Counted from the stretch's first letter, positions 1 to 11,508 are shown. The stretch: DNA of 64,000 nucleotides from Heligmosomoides polygyrus polygyrus (GCA_947396885.1 OX377205.1:59988969-60052968), one strand, 5' to 3'. Notes: generated by a model not told the origin, from the sequence alone. A program made the numbers and translations.

Positions 1-1360
1 AGCGCCGGAGGGCAACGGTGAAGTTGCTTTCGCTCTTACTCGCCCACATTTAAGTTCTCGACACTCCTGATAGCACCGTTCTGTTCAGCTCTAGAAGCTC
101 TATCGAATGGTGTCGATCACGACCAATTCTGAGAATATTGATTTTCGACAATTTCACATCAAAGGCGAGGCGGCTCAAGGCGGCGGCAGAAGGAAGATGA
201 CGTCATCGAACAACTCAAATGTCCTATTTAGCACAACAACGGTCGATGTTCTCCGCGCCCTTTCCCGCCCAGATTACAGATCTTGCTGCTTGTGGTAGGA
301 CCATTCAATTCACCAGGGAAATCTCTATCGAATGGTATCGATCTTGGCCCGGTTCAAAAATATCGATGTTCGATGACGTCATTGTAATTCCGCCGCGGCC
401 TGATGCGATATTGTCAAAAAATCGAAATTTCCAAAAATAGACGCGATTGACACCACTCGATAGAGATTCTCGAGCTGAACAGAACGGTACTATTGGGAGT
501 GTCGAAAACTCAAATGCGGGCGAGTAAGGTCGGAAGGAACTTCATCGCTGCCCTCCGCCTCTCTAAAATGGCAGATTGGGCTAAAGCAGTTTAGGCATCT
601 GAAGAGTTGCGAGCACGTCGCCGTAGAGTGCTTTCAGTCTCGTGCTCGCCCACGCATTTGCATGCCGGTAGCTCGTCTCGTCTTGCTGCACACGTCGACT
701 GTACTCGGAAAAAATCGTGTCACACAAGGCTAACCTGCATTTTCGCACCGCTGCTGATTTGTGCAATCATAAGCTACGTCGCTGTTTTTCAGCACACCTA
801 TCGAGCATTCTACTGCTTACAACATGCACAAACCGCAGCCGGAAAGACTCAGACTTTACAGAGTTATTGTGCTCAGAACACTCCCGCGTTGCAATTTGCG
901 AGCTGTCGCGCCAGTCGATTGATAGGTTCGATCCTACGTACATTGTGTTCAGCGCACTCTAAAGTCTCGCCGGGACAGAGTACAGCAACCCCTAAGTAGT
1001 GTGGCTGAGAAGTTCTCATAAAACTCCCTAAATGCTCTTTCTACAAGTTGAACCCCCCCCCCTCCCTCACCTAGACGATAGATTCGATCCTTTATGCATT
1101 GTGCACTGCTCACTCTCGGAAAATTCCTGGCACGACGGAGCACTGGAAACGTACGACATGCTTGAGGTACTCCGAGAACATGCAAGTTTTGGAATATAAC
1201 CTTCTCCAATCGCAAATGGTCTGCTCCAGCCATCTTTGACCACGAATCGAACGGCTCCAGCCGCTTCTAAAAAACCTCAAATTAGGGGAATTGTGCGAAC
1301 GCAACGGTTTTCGACGGCTTGCGACCGACAACTCGTCCGCGACCGCCCTTCGCAATGGAG
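1..1360. mobile_element. Foldback element, CAATACCG family, 5' part cut by window start
   Basis: This is a non-coding foldback repeat. The stretch around 85-130 (GAAGCTCTATCGAATGGTGT) returns inverted near 445-500, and the flanking 'gggcgagtaag' block is also mirrored. The remainder parallels the copies at 2597-3964 and 35615-37909, including the block with 'cagtttaggcatctgaagag' and the block near 1090-1330 ending in a degenerate version of the GCGACGG terminal hairpin. The left end lies outside the window. The short ORFs here are shadows. A TGACGTCA palindrome occurs twice (about 197 and 373). Confidence 0.7.
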
Positions 1361-1586
1361 TGCAAGTTTTCAACTTTGTACATTTTCATGGCTTTGCATG
1401 AAATATGTATACCAAACGATAGAGCTAGCTCAAATTTATTTTTATTTTTTGAAATGAATGAATTTTTTATATAATAAAGACGCAAAAACCGCAAAATCGG
1501 CGTTTTTGCGGAGTCTATTCAAAAAACGTGTCCGATACTATATGCAAAGGAGGCTTCGGTCATGAAAAGATGCAAAAATAGTAAAT

Positions 1587-1656
1587 AGCACGGGAGTCGA
1601 ACACCTGGCATAGCACTGTAAAGTGGCGTCGCATCCTGCTGAGCCATCGACTCGCT
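1587..1656 (-). mobile_element. tRNA-like sequence (SINE head or tRNA pseudogene)
   Basis: Read on the minus strand, this 70-base stretch has a perfect internal A-box match (TGGCTCAGCAGG) and, at the expected distance, a B-box-like GTGTTCGACTCCC. The acceptor-arm ends (AGCGAG and CGTGCT) pair poorly, so a functional tRNA is unlikely. It resembles the tRNA-derived heads seen elsewhere in the window but has no recognisable SINE body. Confidence 0.5.
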
Positions 1657-1659
1657 GGG

Positions 1660-2594
1660 TTCAAGCACTCAGCAAAAACGAAACATGTTTTTCTACTACA
1701 CGAGGGGTGGAGATTCTCGCAATACTATCCATTTTCCCCGTTCAGACCTCCGCCTGAGACCCTTCCTTGGTGAGATATAAAATGATAGAAGTGGGAGCTC
1801 AACCGAAGGTACTGGATTGTGTTTATAATTTTCTGCGCGAAGTCCGAGTTCGAAGTCCGAGTAAATGAGGCCTACTCTTAAGTTCGAAAAGCGCCTGGAA
1901 CTGCCCCATAAGGCTTCTTAATTTGACCCATTCTGTTCAACACCTACTCATACGAGCTCTCTGAGGAAGTGGCGAAAACTGGCGTGCAAGGCCTTCGCAG
2001 TTGATGTAAAAGTTTACAGCGAGATAGATTCCACAGAAGGACAGAGAAGAATCCGGTTAGCGCCGAACGCTATGTTCTAATAGTCCGTTTCTGCAAATCT
2101 CCCACTTTGTGCTGACAAAACAAATGTATTACACATCAGTGCCAACAGCACCAAAGCAGCGGATCATGTATTAGGTTGTCAGGACATAAATGTCGCCTGC
2201 TTTCGATTCGTCATTTCTTTGCTATTGTAATTCTTGGATCATTTAACCATACGTGTTTAACAAGTGTTCCCAAAAGCATCTTCCGCCAAAGTTTCGGTCC
2301 CATTCGTTTACCTTTTCAAAGAATTTTTCAGATTAACGATGAGCGAGCAAAGGTATCGAGTGCGGGTTTGCTTGCTGTACGACTTCAAGCAAGGAAAGAC
2401 TGCTGGTGCAGAAAACATTTGCAAGACTAGCGTGCTGTAGACTGTCTCGCGACCTCAATTGGCAGCGCATACTACCTTACGCTTCTGTCTACTTCGTGAT
2501 AGACAAAACTTACTCCTACAAAGTATTGGATCTTTTGACCCCGCAGCGAGCGCATGGAAAGATTTAAACTTGGTTGTCGTATGAGTCTGGAAAG
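1660..2594. other. No gene recognised
   Basis: Only short ORFs without recognisable motifs are present, and I see no splice-consistent exon or known repeat body here. Confidence 0.5.
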
Positions 2595-2596
2595 TA

Positions 2597-3964
2597 CAAT
2601 ACCGCCCGCGTCGCGCGGTCAAAAAGACGGTTTGCGACGGAAAAATCCGTCGCAAACCGTCGCATGCTCACAACTCTTTTAATTTTGAGTTGTTTCAGAA
2701 ACAGGTGGTACCATTCGATTCGTCTCCTCGAGATCTACACAAGCGTATATAAAACTTTACCACCGTATATAAAACTAATAACACCATTTTGTTCAACACG
2801 AAAAGCTCTATCGAATGGTGTCACTCTCGACCAATTTCAAAGAAATCGATTTTTGACAAATTCCCATCGAAGACGTGGGCGCCACTGGCCAAGCCGGCGC
2901 GGACGATGACGTCATCGAAAACCGATATTTTCGAAATTGGCCAAATTTCCTCGTGCAAACTTCGTCCAAAATCATCTAGGCGGTTATTTGAGGAGCTGAT
3001 TACGAATCCGACACCCGTTTTTGAGAATTCCGCCGATTTCAGTAGGCGCTTTCGATAGCGCTTTGCATGCTGAACAGAATGGTGCCATTGTTCCTATCGA
3101 ACACTCACATCTGGGCGAGTAAGAGCGCAAGAAACTCTAACCGCTATCTTCAGCCGCTTTAAACTGGCAGCTGAGGCTAAGACAGTTTAGGAAGCTGAGG
3201 AGATCTGAGCACGTCATAGTGAAGCACCTTAAGCTTTCTGTTTGTCTGCGCGTTTCAAGGCCGTTTGCTTGTCGGATCTTCCCGCAGTGGTCCACCGAAA
3301 TCGAGCTTCTCAAGCTACAGCGTTCTAATTTAGTGTGCTACCACAACGTTTTACTGCATACAAGACCCACGAGTTGCGGCCGAAACGATTTAAACTCGAA
3401 GGAGTTATTGCGCTCCGAACACAGCCGTGCATGCAATCTATATGCATTGTTCACGACGCACTCTAAAGGCTAGCTGGACAGCATTAGAGCAATTCCTAGT
3501 AAGGCTGCTGGAAATTTATGACAGAATTCTCCAAACGCTCACTCTACCAGTTATCGAACTCACTCGATTGATAGGTTCATCTCTACACGCATTGCACACG
3601 GTGCACTCATAAGTATCGCCGGGATAGATTCAAGCAATTCCCGAGTAGGGTGTCTGGAAATTTCTGAAAAAATCTCCAAACGTTTCAAAATATTTTTGAA
3701 GGCTTTACATTTCCCAGTAAGTGAATATAGAATGCTCGAATCGCAAAAGTCTGCTGCAGTTACTCTTTTAGGCCACCCACAGCGAAAACGCGGTGGCCTG
3801 GTAAAGTTTCATATGCGTTTGTGTAGATCTCGAGGAGGCAAATCGAACGGTACTAACTGTTTCTGAAACAACTCAAAATCAAAGGAGTTATGAGCATGCG
3901 ACGGATTGCGACGGATTTTTCCGTCGCAAACCGTCTTTTTGACCGCGCGACGCGGGCGGTATTG
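2597..3964. mobile_element. Foldback DNA element with CAATACCG ends and TA duplication
   Basis: This 1.37-kb element begins CAATACCGCCCGCG and ends CGCGGGCGGTATTG. It is flanked by TA on both sides (2595-2596 and 3965-3966), as expected for a Tc1/mariner-type target duplication. Just inside each end is a self-complementary hairpin, TTTGCGACGG with its complement CCGTCGCAAA. The terminal arms (about 170 bases) are near-complementary, including the shared stretch 'tgtagatctcgaggag' near 3822. No transposase is encoded, so it is non-autonomous. Two related copies lie at 1-1360 and 35615-37909. Confidence 0.8.
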
Positions 3965-3966
3965 TA

Positions 3967-4349
3967 GGAGCTCCAAGGTCTTCAATTTCCTTCTTTTGCT
4001 GTTCACCAGGTGGCTACAAATATTACCCTTTGATGGTTAGCCTCAAAAATAGTAGTATCTTTAAAAGAAATTTGAGCAAGATTTATTTACTGCGAGTGTT
4101 AGGTTATGAGGATTTGCGGTGCGGTAATTGGCCCCTCTCCTATTCGGTGAAGGCCATTTCTGACAGTAACATCAAAATTGAAGCATTTTAGCACGCACGC
4201 CGTGCATGCAAGGTTACAGCGTTATGCTAGCTCTAGGAACTGCCCTACAAACATAAGGTGCTGCTTTGTGAGAGAAGTTTCCCAACCTCTTGTTATGCCA
4301 TTTTTTGACGAATCGTATTATTTTACTTAACTGCAGGTCTGGCACGTGC
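3967..4349. other. No gene recognised
   Basis: This is AT-rich spacer without a supported ORF or repeat. Confidence 0.45.
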
Positions 4350-5160
4350 TTGGACCCATTATCGCTGCCTCAGGCACAATCACTTCCATAAATAGACTTA
4401 ATTAGACGTACTCTCTTGGATGATAGAGCAATACTGATCACATTTCAATAGATTTTTTCGTAACTATATGCGGCTTTTCTTTCGCCGGCTCAGGTGCTGC
4501 AGGCTTTACATCGACCATCCTTTTATAGGCAATCTCCCCTCAGACCGAAATTTTTAATCTTCCAGAAAAATTATATATTAAGGCTTATTTAACCTCATGT
4601 TATAATATTATGCCCAGTTTTGTTCAACACTCTTATCTAATTTTACCTTAAAGAGGTTCTTGGAATAGAGAACCCGCCCTGGTATGGCTATGCCAGTTGT
4701 GTGCCTGTTAAGTCGTAGCACTCGAAGTGGAGCGACCGTTCAAGCTATATAATATATGTCAAGAAGCACCTGTTGCTGATTACATTTCTAACTCTTACAC
4801 ATTTTTAGCTGAACTTCAATCAGCCGCTTTTCTGCTTCTTCGGTGATTTTTCGGATCATATAGGTAGAGCCGCAGTGTGGACTTGTCCTTTCCCGCATTT
4901 TTAGTGTGGTTGAATTATTACCTCGAGAGCAATATCTTTCTCAGCTTTCACAAAGCTTTCACGAGGTAGCATTATATACAGAGCAGTCAAAACACCTGTT
5001 GTCTACTCTTGTTGTGTACTTGATTTATCTCATCCTTGCTCTTTTTATTGCGTTCTGACATAATGATGGTGGTCCCTCCTTCATGGTTCCTGACATTCTT
5101 CCATTGTGGCCCATACGTGCATGAAATAAATAAACAAATGATTAACTAAATAAAACCTTT
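4350..5160 (+). repeat. A-rich-tailed repeat, copy 1 (LINE-like 3' end)
   Basis: This stretch is collinear and similar to 9005-9915. Shared blocks include 'caggtgctgcaggc' (4490), 'gtatggctatgccagttg' (4682) and 'gtagagccgcagt' (4864). Both copies finish in a hairpin-like stretch followed by TAAATAAA-type tail repeats. The tail suggests a retroelement 3' end, but no reverse transcriptase is attached, so the class is inferred. Confidence 0.6.
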
Positions 5161-5976
5161 GGACTCTGCAGCTCTCAAACACCAGACTCAGTTAAGGCAA
5201 CTTACTTCCGTCAAGCAACCTTTCTTTGTTAACCGAGCAGGCTCGTAGCACATAGCCCTGGACAAGAATAATCTGCCACCTATTTCTGTTCCGATTTTAG
5301 GTAATACGTAGGAAACACTCCAATTAGAGCCTTTAATTTCCGCGGTGCATCACTAGTAATCACTTCTTCTCCTTTCTTACCAGATCACGAGTCTTCATTT
5401 ATTAGTTTTGGTTGTTTTGTTGCTCTTGTTGTTGTTATGTTTTTTAATATCGTGCACATGGGTCTCCATGTAGTAAATATCAAGTATCAAATAAGCCATA
5501 TCCCATACCACCTCACCCCTTTAAAGTTGTTTACCCCCTCCCCCTCCACACCACGATGCAGCGACCGTGTTTTGAGCAAGCTCGGTGTAGGAGATCATGT
5601 CACCGAGTTTTCCATGTGAGACAAAACGTAGCTTGGTTCCACCTCCCTCAAAAGAGAAATCTCAATAAAATCTCAATTCTAAACTAAAAATGCGGCAGAA
5701 ATCACTCAACAGCGAAAGAAGGACATCAAGTATTGAACGAACATGGAAAACACGATGGACGGCTAGCCAAGCAAGAAATGCAGAGACCTTCCATGAGAAT
5801 CTGCTTACATACTCCATTCTTGTATTAGGGAGGGGGGCTAAAGTAATGAGACACTCCATGCCGTGTCCATATATCTCGTGACTGCAGTCTGGTCTCGCGC
5901 TTATCGTATTTGTATGTTTGTATGCTACCTACCGAAGGTCACCTGAGAAGTTACCACTTCCGCCCTTTCCGGAAGC
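5161..5976. other. No gene recognised
   Basis: Only short ORFs without recognisable domains are present. Confidence 0.45.
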
Positions 5977-6655
5977 ATGCCAAAACCGCAGTCTGTCTCA
6001 TGCCGAAACCCCAGCCTGACGAGTCGACCTGTGTCGCGCAAACCTCTCCCAAACTCAATCTTAACGCAGGATGAGAGATACGGCTTCTACCTTAACCCTG
6101 CCAAGCAGCCAGTCTGGGTGAGGTCTGTTGACCCGTTACCGACCTTCGTTCGGCAAGATGTTCACGGCGAGAAGCACCTTCAGAGCTTTTGGTTCTGCGC
6201 CCATGGACCGGTATACTGGAAGCTGTTTACCAAAAGCACGACGATGGACTCCAAGGCCATGGTAAACAAAATAGAAGAGACGGACTTGCGACTCGAACTT
6301 TTGCAGTCGCAGCGCGTCAAGAAGGTTCTCCTCTTTGACAACGCCGCACCCCATCGGGAAGAAGTGACCACGGATAAGCTTGGCTAGCTGGGCTACGTTC
6401 ACATGCTTCACCCACCGTATTCGCCGGACATCTATGCGACTACCACCACTTCTTGAGCCTAGGGGACTTCCTGGTCGGAAGGGACACAAGAACCCAAGTA
6501 GTCCTTGACAACCATATCGAGCAGTTGATCAACACCAGGCCCAAGCAGTTCTGGAAGGATGGGATAAGGAGGTTGGCTGAGAGATGGCAGCAAGTCATTG
6601 ACCTTAATGGCATACACATTCCTCAGCATTGTTGCTCTGTAATTGAGTTATAAAG
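5977..6655 (+). pseudogene. mariner transposase pseudogene (catalytic domain)
   Basis: This is the catalytic half of a mariner-family transposase, the cut-and-paste enzyme that moves TA-flanked elements. In order it shows LTQDERYGFYLNP (first catalytic Asp), LLFDNAAPH (second Asp), LHPPYSPD, then after a frame change DYHHFLSLGDFLVGRD (third Asp) and the C-terminal WKDGIRRLAERWQQVID. Counting across the breaks, the second and third Asp are about 34 residues apart, fitting DD34D. A stop at 6385-6387 and a frameshift near 6437 inactivate it, and the N-terminal helix-turn-helix half is missing. The catalytic Asp residues remain, so the decay is fairly recent. Confidence 0.85.
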
Positions 6656-7117
6656 AGATCAAGAATTTTTTAAAATTTTTCCAATTACTTTTGCCCCCCC
6701 CCCCCTCCTAATACTACAGAAGAGATGTCTTATTCAGAAGAACGCGCCCGCCACTACGGTCGGAGCACATCCATTCGGAATAATATAGTGCAGCCGCTAT
6801 GAAGTGATTGAGCTAGGGACGGAAATGGCAAAGCGGGGTCAGCATTCATGGAGTGTGGACCATTCTCAGCTCTTCATCTGCTCAAAGAGGTGAGTCGGGT
6901 GGGTTGATCAGTCTGAGTGTTCCATGCGAACCTCCATCAGAAGTCAAGTCAGAGGAGTCAGGACGTCGGCACCGAAGAGGCGATAGCATGTCTAAAGCAA
7001 TCCGAGACGCCATCAAAACCGAAGTCAAGAAGCGGTCCCGACGTCAGAGGCGGAACACAGTAGGTTTTCTTAGAGGCTCCGTCGAAAAATACGAAGCTCA
7101 CCAGCGTAAGGACTGTG
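6656..7117. other. No gene recognised
   Basis: The sequence following the mariner remnant includes a C-homopolymer near 6693 and short ORFs only. The mariner 3' terminal repeat was not identified. Confidence 0.4.
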
Positions 7118-7209
7118 TCATACCATGGGCTCCCATATCGACTCATCGCTTCGCGCGATCGATATGGGAGCTTATCATTAGGCTTCGCTCGGAGTGAGCG
7201 GTGGTATGA
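7118..7209. repeat. Small nested palindrome
   Basis: The outer arms TCATACCA and TGGTATGA enclose inner arms CTCCCATATCG and CGATATGGGAG. The compact size suggests a tiny MITE or hairpin element. Confidence 0.55.
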
Positions 7210-7375
7210 CATAGGCTTAATACTGGCCGAAAGATTTAGGCGAAGGGCGGCTGTTGGCAACATGCCCAGTGACGTACGCGACGCAGCCGCTTGCACTCCA
7301 CTTTGGCGACGGAGCGCGGAAGCCGTGCGATTTCTGCCTCTTATACGCCCGCGATGACACTTTCGCCAAGTAGCT

Positions 7376-7540
7376 CGTGGTGCAGTGGGTAGAGCGCCTC
7401 ACGGTGATGACGGAGGTCAGGGGTTCGGTTCCTCTGCACGCCGGTGTTTTTGCATTTCAATTGACTGGACGAGATCTCAGGAGTTTTAACGTCTACTCAG
7501 TTTTCAGACGTTTTCTGCCCTTTTTTCCAGCTGTAACGGT
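7376..7540 (+). mobile_element. tRNA-derived SINE, family B, copy 1
   Basis: The head reads like a tRNA with an A-box region GTGGTGCAGTGGGTAGAG and a B-box GGTTCGGTTCC. The body that follows ('tttttgcatttca', then 'acgtctactca') matches the copy at 15797-15990. Polymerase III transcription is inferred from the A/B boxes. It lies inside the Mutator-like MITE. Confidence 0.6.
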
Positions 7541-7551
7541 TTTGCATAGCC

Positions 7552-7806
7552 CAGCTGCGGACTTCACCCTGAGCGACGAAAGCGGTTTCCACACGAGCAG
7601 CTTGGATGGCACCCACCCCGGAGTCCCTTCCCTAGCCTGGTCCTGCGCTCGAAGAGCGCAGAACCCAGCTGTGGACTCCCCCTGAGCGACGAAAGCAGTT
7701 TCCACACGAGCAGCCTGGATGACACCCACCCCGGAGTCCCTTCCCTAGCCTGGTCCTGCGCTCGAAGAGCGCAGAACTCAGCTGCGGACTCCCCCTGAGC
7801 GACGAA
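7552..7806. repeat. Tandem duplication, 113-bp unit, about 2.2 copies
   Basis: The block GAGCGACGAAAGC recurs at 7571, 7684 and 7797, a 113-base period. Intervening sequence such as 'ggagtcccttccctagcctg' is nearly identical between copies. Confidence 0.8.
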
Positions 7807-7920
7807 AGAACCCAACAGCAATGGATTTCGCGCTCCATCGCGAACGCATGCGGAGCCGCCGCGCTGCTGGCAAATTGCCAACAGCCGCCCTTCGCCCAAC
7901 TAATGCGGCCCTTAATACTT

Positions 7921-8420
7921 CCATTACTCTGCAAGGATGCAGAGCGACTTAAGCCTAACTGCGTTGGATTAAGGTCATGGATTCGCAATCTACATAGGTT
8001 GCGCTCAATGCATCAGCTCTGGACAGTTTGATTATTATGCGGCACGAAGGTCGCCTTTCCAAGTAATTTTGGCACAATGCGAATTAAGGGAATTAAGGGA
8101 GAGGGGGAGGTGGTGGGCCGTGTTAGGCCTGGATATTTTCGATATGCAGTCCGTGGTAGGACATAATATTTCGCTTTCCTAACGGAGGCCCACCCCAGAC
8201 TAGGTTTTTGCTAGAATAATAAACTCTAGTATGAAAGAGGGCTTGAAAATTCAGCGTCCAAATCCAACCTCCCCCAACTCGTGTTCCGCGGTAATTTTTT
8301 TGAGACGGCTACACCCGGCGCGATCCTGTCTCTCATTTTTCTCTCTATCTCTTTCTCCCTTTCTTTTTTACTTTATTCACTTTAAGAGATGACCCTATCT
8401 TCTAGTTCTTATATATATAC

Positions 8421-8455
<35 letters not shown>

Positions 8456-9004
8456 AACTTCGGTCTAAAAAGTCTATTGTTTCGTAGAGTTTTCAATGAT
8501 TTGGTTCTTTGCTTTCGTATGCTACGGATGGAAGTGAAACTGAGATTCAGTAGGTATTGAGTTTTTAGACCTACGAGTGGACGTACAAGGCATTTTGCCA
8601 ATAGCTGCCCCTCACTTAAACACTGGCATCGGTGCAAAAATTACAATTCCTTTTTTTATCGGACTGTACGTGGCTGCAAGTGCTGCCCGCCGATGTACTG
8701 AGCTCTCCCAGTGTCTCAGTTTTTCGGAGTAAGCTGAAAAGATCAGAGCTTCTTTCTTTATTAAGGATACAGGACTTTTAGGTAGTAACATGTAGCTAGC
8801 TCAACTACGGACCTTAGACTCCGTCACTTCAAGGGAAGTCATTATTAGAATAAATGCTCTCCTTTTACATTCATTTGATGGATACTTTTACAGCAGCGTT
8901 GGATGTTTGTCCCGACTTCTCAATGGACTATTCACGGCTTATCAATACCTCCTCCGCGCCAACAAGGCTACGCCGTTATGTCGCACATGTCCTTCGACAT
9001 AGTA
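7921..9004. other. No gene recognised; AT microsatellite
   Basis: No supported ORF is present. A simple (AT)n/(ATAC)n microsatellite occupies about 8410-8455, preceded by a pyrimidine-rich stretch (8330-8380). Confidence 0.5.
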
Positions 9005-9915
9005 TCATCGCCACTCCCATAAATAGGCTTGTCCACAAGTTTCTTTTACTATCGCCTTGAATGATATTTTCGGATTTCCCTCCTGTTCTTAGCTTCCTTT
9101 GTTTGACTTACCCCTCGCGTTCGTTAGTGCTTTACCTTGAAATACCTCAATTTTTCCTGGTGTAAGCCTTTCACTGCCTTACAGTAATGTTGAGTCATAT
9201 CAATTCGGAAAGCACAGGTGCTGCAGGCAATGACTCTCTTTGGCTTGAAGAAATCACTGTTTTATTTTTATATAGTTACAACCTGTTTTTTGTTTGTTGC
9301 TTCAACTCTTTTACCTGACTATATCTTTGCATATCTATCTCCTCTGCGAGTCTCCTTAGTAGGTTATCGCCTGGGGTGCGTAGTTAGTTTAAAGAGGCTC
9401 CTGGAAAATAGAACCCGTCCCGGTATGGTTATGCCAGTTGCGTGCCTATTGAGTCGTAGCACTCAAGGTGGAGAACCATTGATTCTATGTAATATAAGTC
9501 AGCAAGCAGTTGTTTCCTAATTATAGTTTTAAATTAATTGTATTTATTACCGCCACAATTTCTTTTATATTGCACACAAAATGTATTTCCGGATAGACTT
9601 TCAGGTCAAGTAGAGCCGCAGTATAGGCCTGTTCTTTTCCTCGTTTTTAGTATAGTATATTACGTCGTAAGAGGAATATGTTTGTAGGCTTATAAATTTT
9701 TTGAGGTATTTCAGGATCAGCAACGTTGACAAAACAATTATGACTCCTCAGTTTCCTACTTATTTTTGTCTAGATTATTGTTTACTTCCTTGTTCTTTTA
9801 TTGTGTTCTTGACATACCAATCAAAGTGTCTTCTTCTGTGGAGTGCTGGCTGTTTTTTTCTTCTTTTGACGCACCCATAAGTGCATAAATAAATAAATAA
9901 ATAAATAAAAATGTA
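9005..9915 (+). repeat. A-rich-tailed repeat, copy 2 (LINE-like 3' end)
   Basis: This is collinear with 4350-5160 and ends in several TAAA units at about 9890-9912. The 100-residue ORF inside follows no known family and is not conserved in copy 1, so I treat it as non-coding. The tail, immediately followed by (AT)n, argues for a retroposed 3' end. Confidence 0.6.
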
Positions 9916-9960
9916 AATATAAATATAAAGATAAATATAAATAAATATATATATATATAT
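9885..9960. repeat. (AAAT)n and (AT)n microsatellite
   Basis: TAAA repeats grade into TATAAA and then pure AT. This continues the tail of the preceding repeat up to the mariner end at 9961. Confidence 0.85.
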
Positions 9961-10096
9961 TAGGGTGTGCATAAAGTATCCACAGAAAACTTCACAGTGT
10001 TCTCCAACTTCTCTCTTCTTCAAACCTCGGCATGGTAAGTTGTTAGTCAGTTAAGTTTTTTGTGCCAACACGAGGTTTATGGGTGGACCTTTATTT

Positions 10097-10230
10097 AGCA
10101 GGCATCATGCAGTGAAAAGGGCAAGGAAGACGGATCTGGATATGTTATGCAGATACAGCAGGATAAATTCTTTATATAACACTTATGTCGAAATCTTCAG
10201 AATATCCAAGAAAAAATCTGGAACACTGCG
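10097..10230 (-). repeat. Inverted copy of the mariner leader inside the PLE composite
   Basis: The reverse complement of this stretch matches 14561-14690, the leader upstream of the mariner ORF, with only a few differences. It includes 'gtgttatataaag' and 'ccagatccgtcttccttg'. It is host-element DNA, not PLE, yet it sits between two PLE pieces. Confidence 0.8.
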
Positions 10231-10285
10231 AAGTCAGTTAAGTTTTTTGTGCCAACACAAGGTTTATAGGTGGACCTTTATTTAG

Positions 10286-10326
10286 CAGGGTCTGACGTTT
10301 CGACTTCTGTCGTCTTCAGAGGCCTG
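10286..10326 (-). ncRNA. Degenerate hammerhead-ribozyme-like motif in PLE terminal region
   Basis: This is the minus-strand equivalent of the motif at 14467-14508: CTGAAGA, a shortened stem II, GAAAC and GTC are present. One base of the stem II loop is missing and the 3' side of stem I carries a substitution. It is probably weaker than the other copies. Confidence 0.45.
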
Positions 10327-10539
10327 AACGTGGTGCATTAGTTTATTTGCGCTCTACTCCGCCAAGCGCCTTAACTACCCTAGCATTTCGGATCTACTCT
10401 ACGAGCACAAAAGGAGGGGCCAAGTGGGAGAAACGAACTCACCAATTGGATCCACCGTAAGGGCTGATGTTCGCCCACGTTAATTAGCCAGTAGGGACCA
10501 ATGGGGCATACTGCACACCACTGTCGCCGACCGGTCCTT

Positions 10540-11504
10540 CTACAGTTCACAATGAGACAGGCACTCATTTCGGTTGTTCATTACTAGATTTCTGCTAAAA
10601 ATCCAGGATGCCTTTAACGCTTTCCTTGCCGAAATATCTCCTACAATGGCCAAAATGGTGCATTTCACCTCAAAGTCGTTTCCGTTATGCGCATCAATCC
10701 TATGCTTTCCAAGTGGACTGGTTAGCGACCCACGTCGTTTACTAAATATATGTTCCCTTACGCGCACTGCAAGAGCCCTTCCCGTTTCTCCGATGTATTT
10801 GGCGTTACATGCCAAGCACTCGATCTGATAAATTGCTCCAGCCTTTGAGCAATCGCCTAAACAACCATTTGGGCAAATAACGCAGTTTTCCAAAATACAC
10901 TGCTGATCGTAGAGCCTATTTCGAACTAACTGCCGTCTGATGTTATCGTTAGGGATGTTCACTAGGATAACGCCTCCTGCAGTTGTGCCCTTACAATAGC
11001 TCTTTGAATTTTAGCAGTGACTCTATCGGAAATGAATGGTAGGACGAGAGGTATCTTGCCTGCGCGAGACCTATCATGAGAGTTAGCGTGAGATCTCCGA
11101 TGACGACTTGAAACCTTATAGCCATTCGAAATGGCTATATTTGAAGCTAATCGTAAAGACTCTTGACGTTCACTGGGGCCCGTACACATACCAACTGCCG
11201 TTTGGAACATGTTGCTGACAACAGCATGTTTCATAGCAGTGGGGTGTGCTGACCTTGCATGAATCAGGATGTTCTTAGAGCTTGCTTTCCGGTACCATTT
11301 CACGCTAACTACTAACTCGCCGGACACTTTCACTTGCGTGTTCAGATACGCGAGCCAACCATTATTGGGAGTTTCTCGAGTCAGCCTAATGTACTGACAT
11401 TGCTCGTTCAATAACCTGGAACATTCATCCATTTCGGATTGTGTTGATGTTACAATGCAGCAGTCATCTATGTATCTGCAATACATTAGCGGTGAGCGGT
11501 CCAC
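10540..11504 (-). pseudogene. PLE reverse transcriptase (C-terminal part) and GIY-YIG domain, truncated
   Basis: On the minus strand, the reverse transcriptase part (11504-10962) starts just before the catalytic motif YCRYIDDCCIV and continues through the thumb-like region. The GIY-YIG part (10962-10540) carries a cysteine cluster (CILENCVICPNGC) then GAIYQI and KYIGETGR, the signature of the nuclease used by PLEs to open the target. A one-base deletion puts the two parts in different frames, and everything upstream of the YIDD motif is lost. Confidence 0.85.
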
Positions 11505-11508
11505 GTTT

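Larger units (their letters stand above)
7225..7911. mobile_element. Mutator-like MITE with 9-bp target duplication
   Basis: This non-autonomous element of about 687 bp has inverted ends beginning GGCCG, and a long shared block GGCGAAGGGCGGCTGTTGGC lies near both ends in inverted orientation. It is flanked by a perfect 9-bp direct repeat, CTTAATACT (7216-7224 and 7912-7920). Nine-base duplications with long inverted ends are typical of Mutator-like elements. The interior holds a tRNA-headed SINE and a tandem duplication. No transposase is present. Confidence 0.7.

Noticed and set aside
8410..8455. AT-rich stretch as replication origin or promoter
   Set aside because: It is a plain AT microsatellite, and nothing else supports a functional role.
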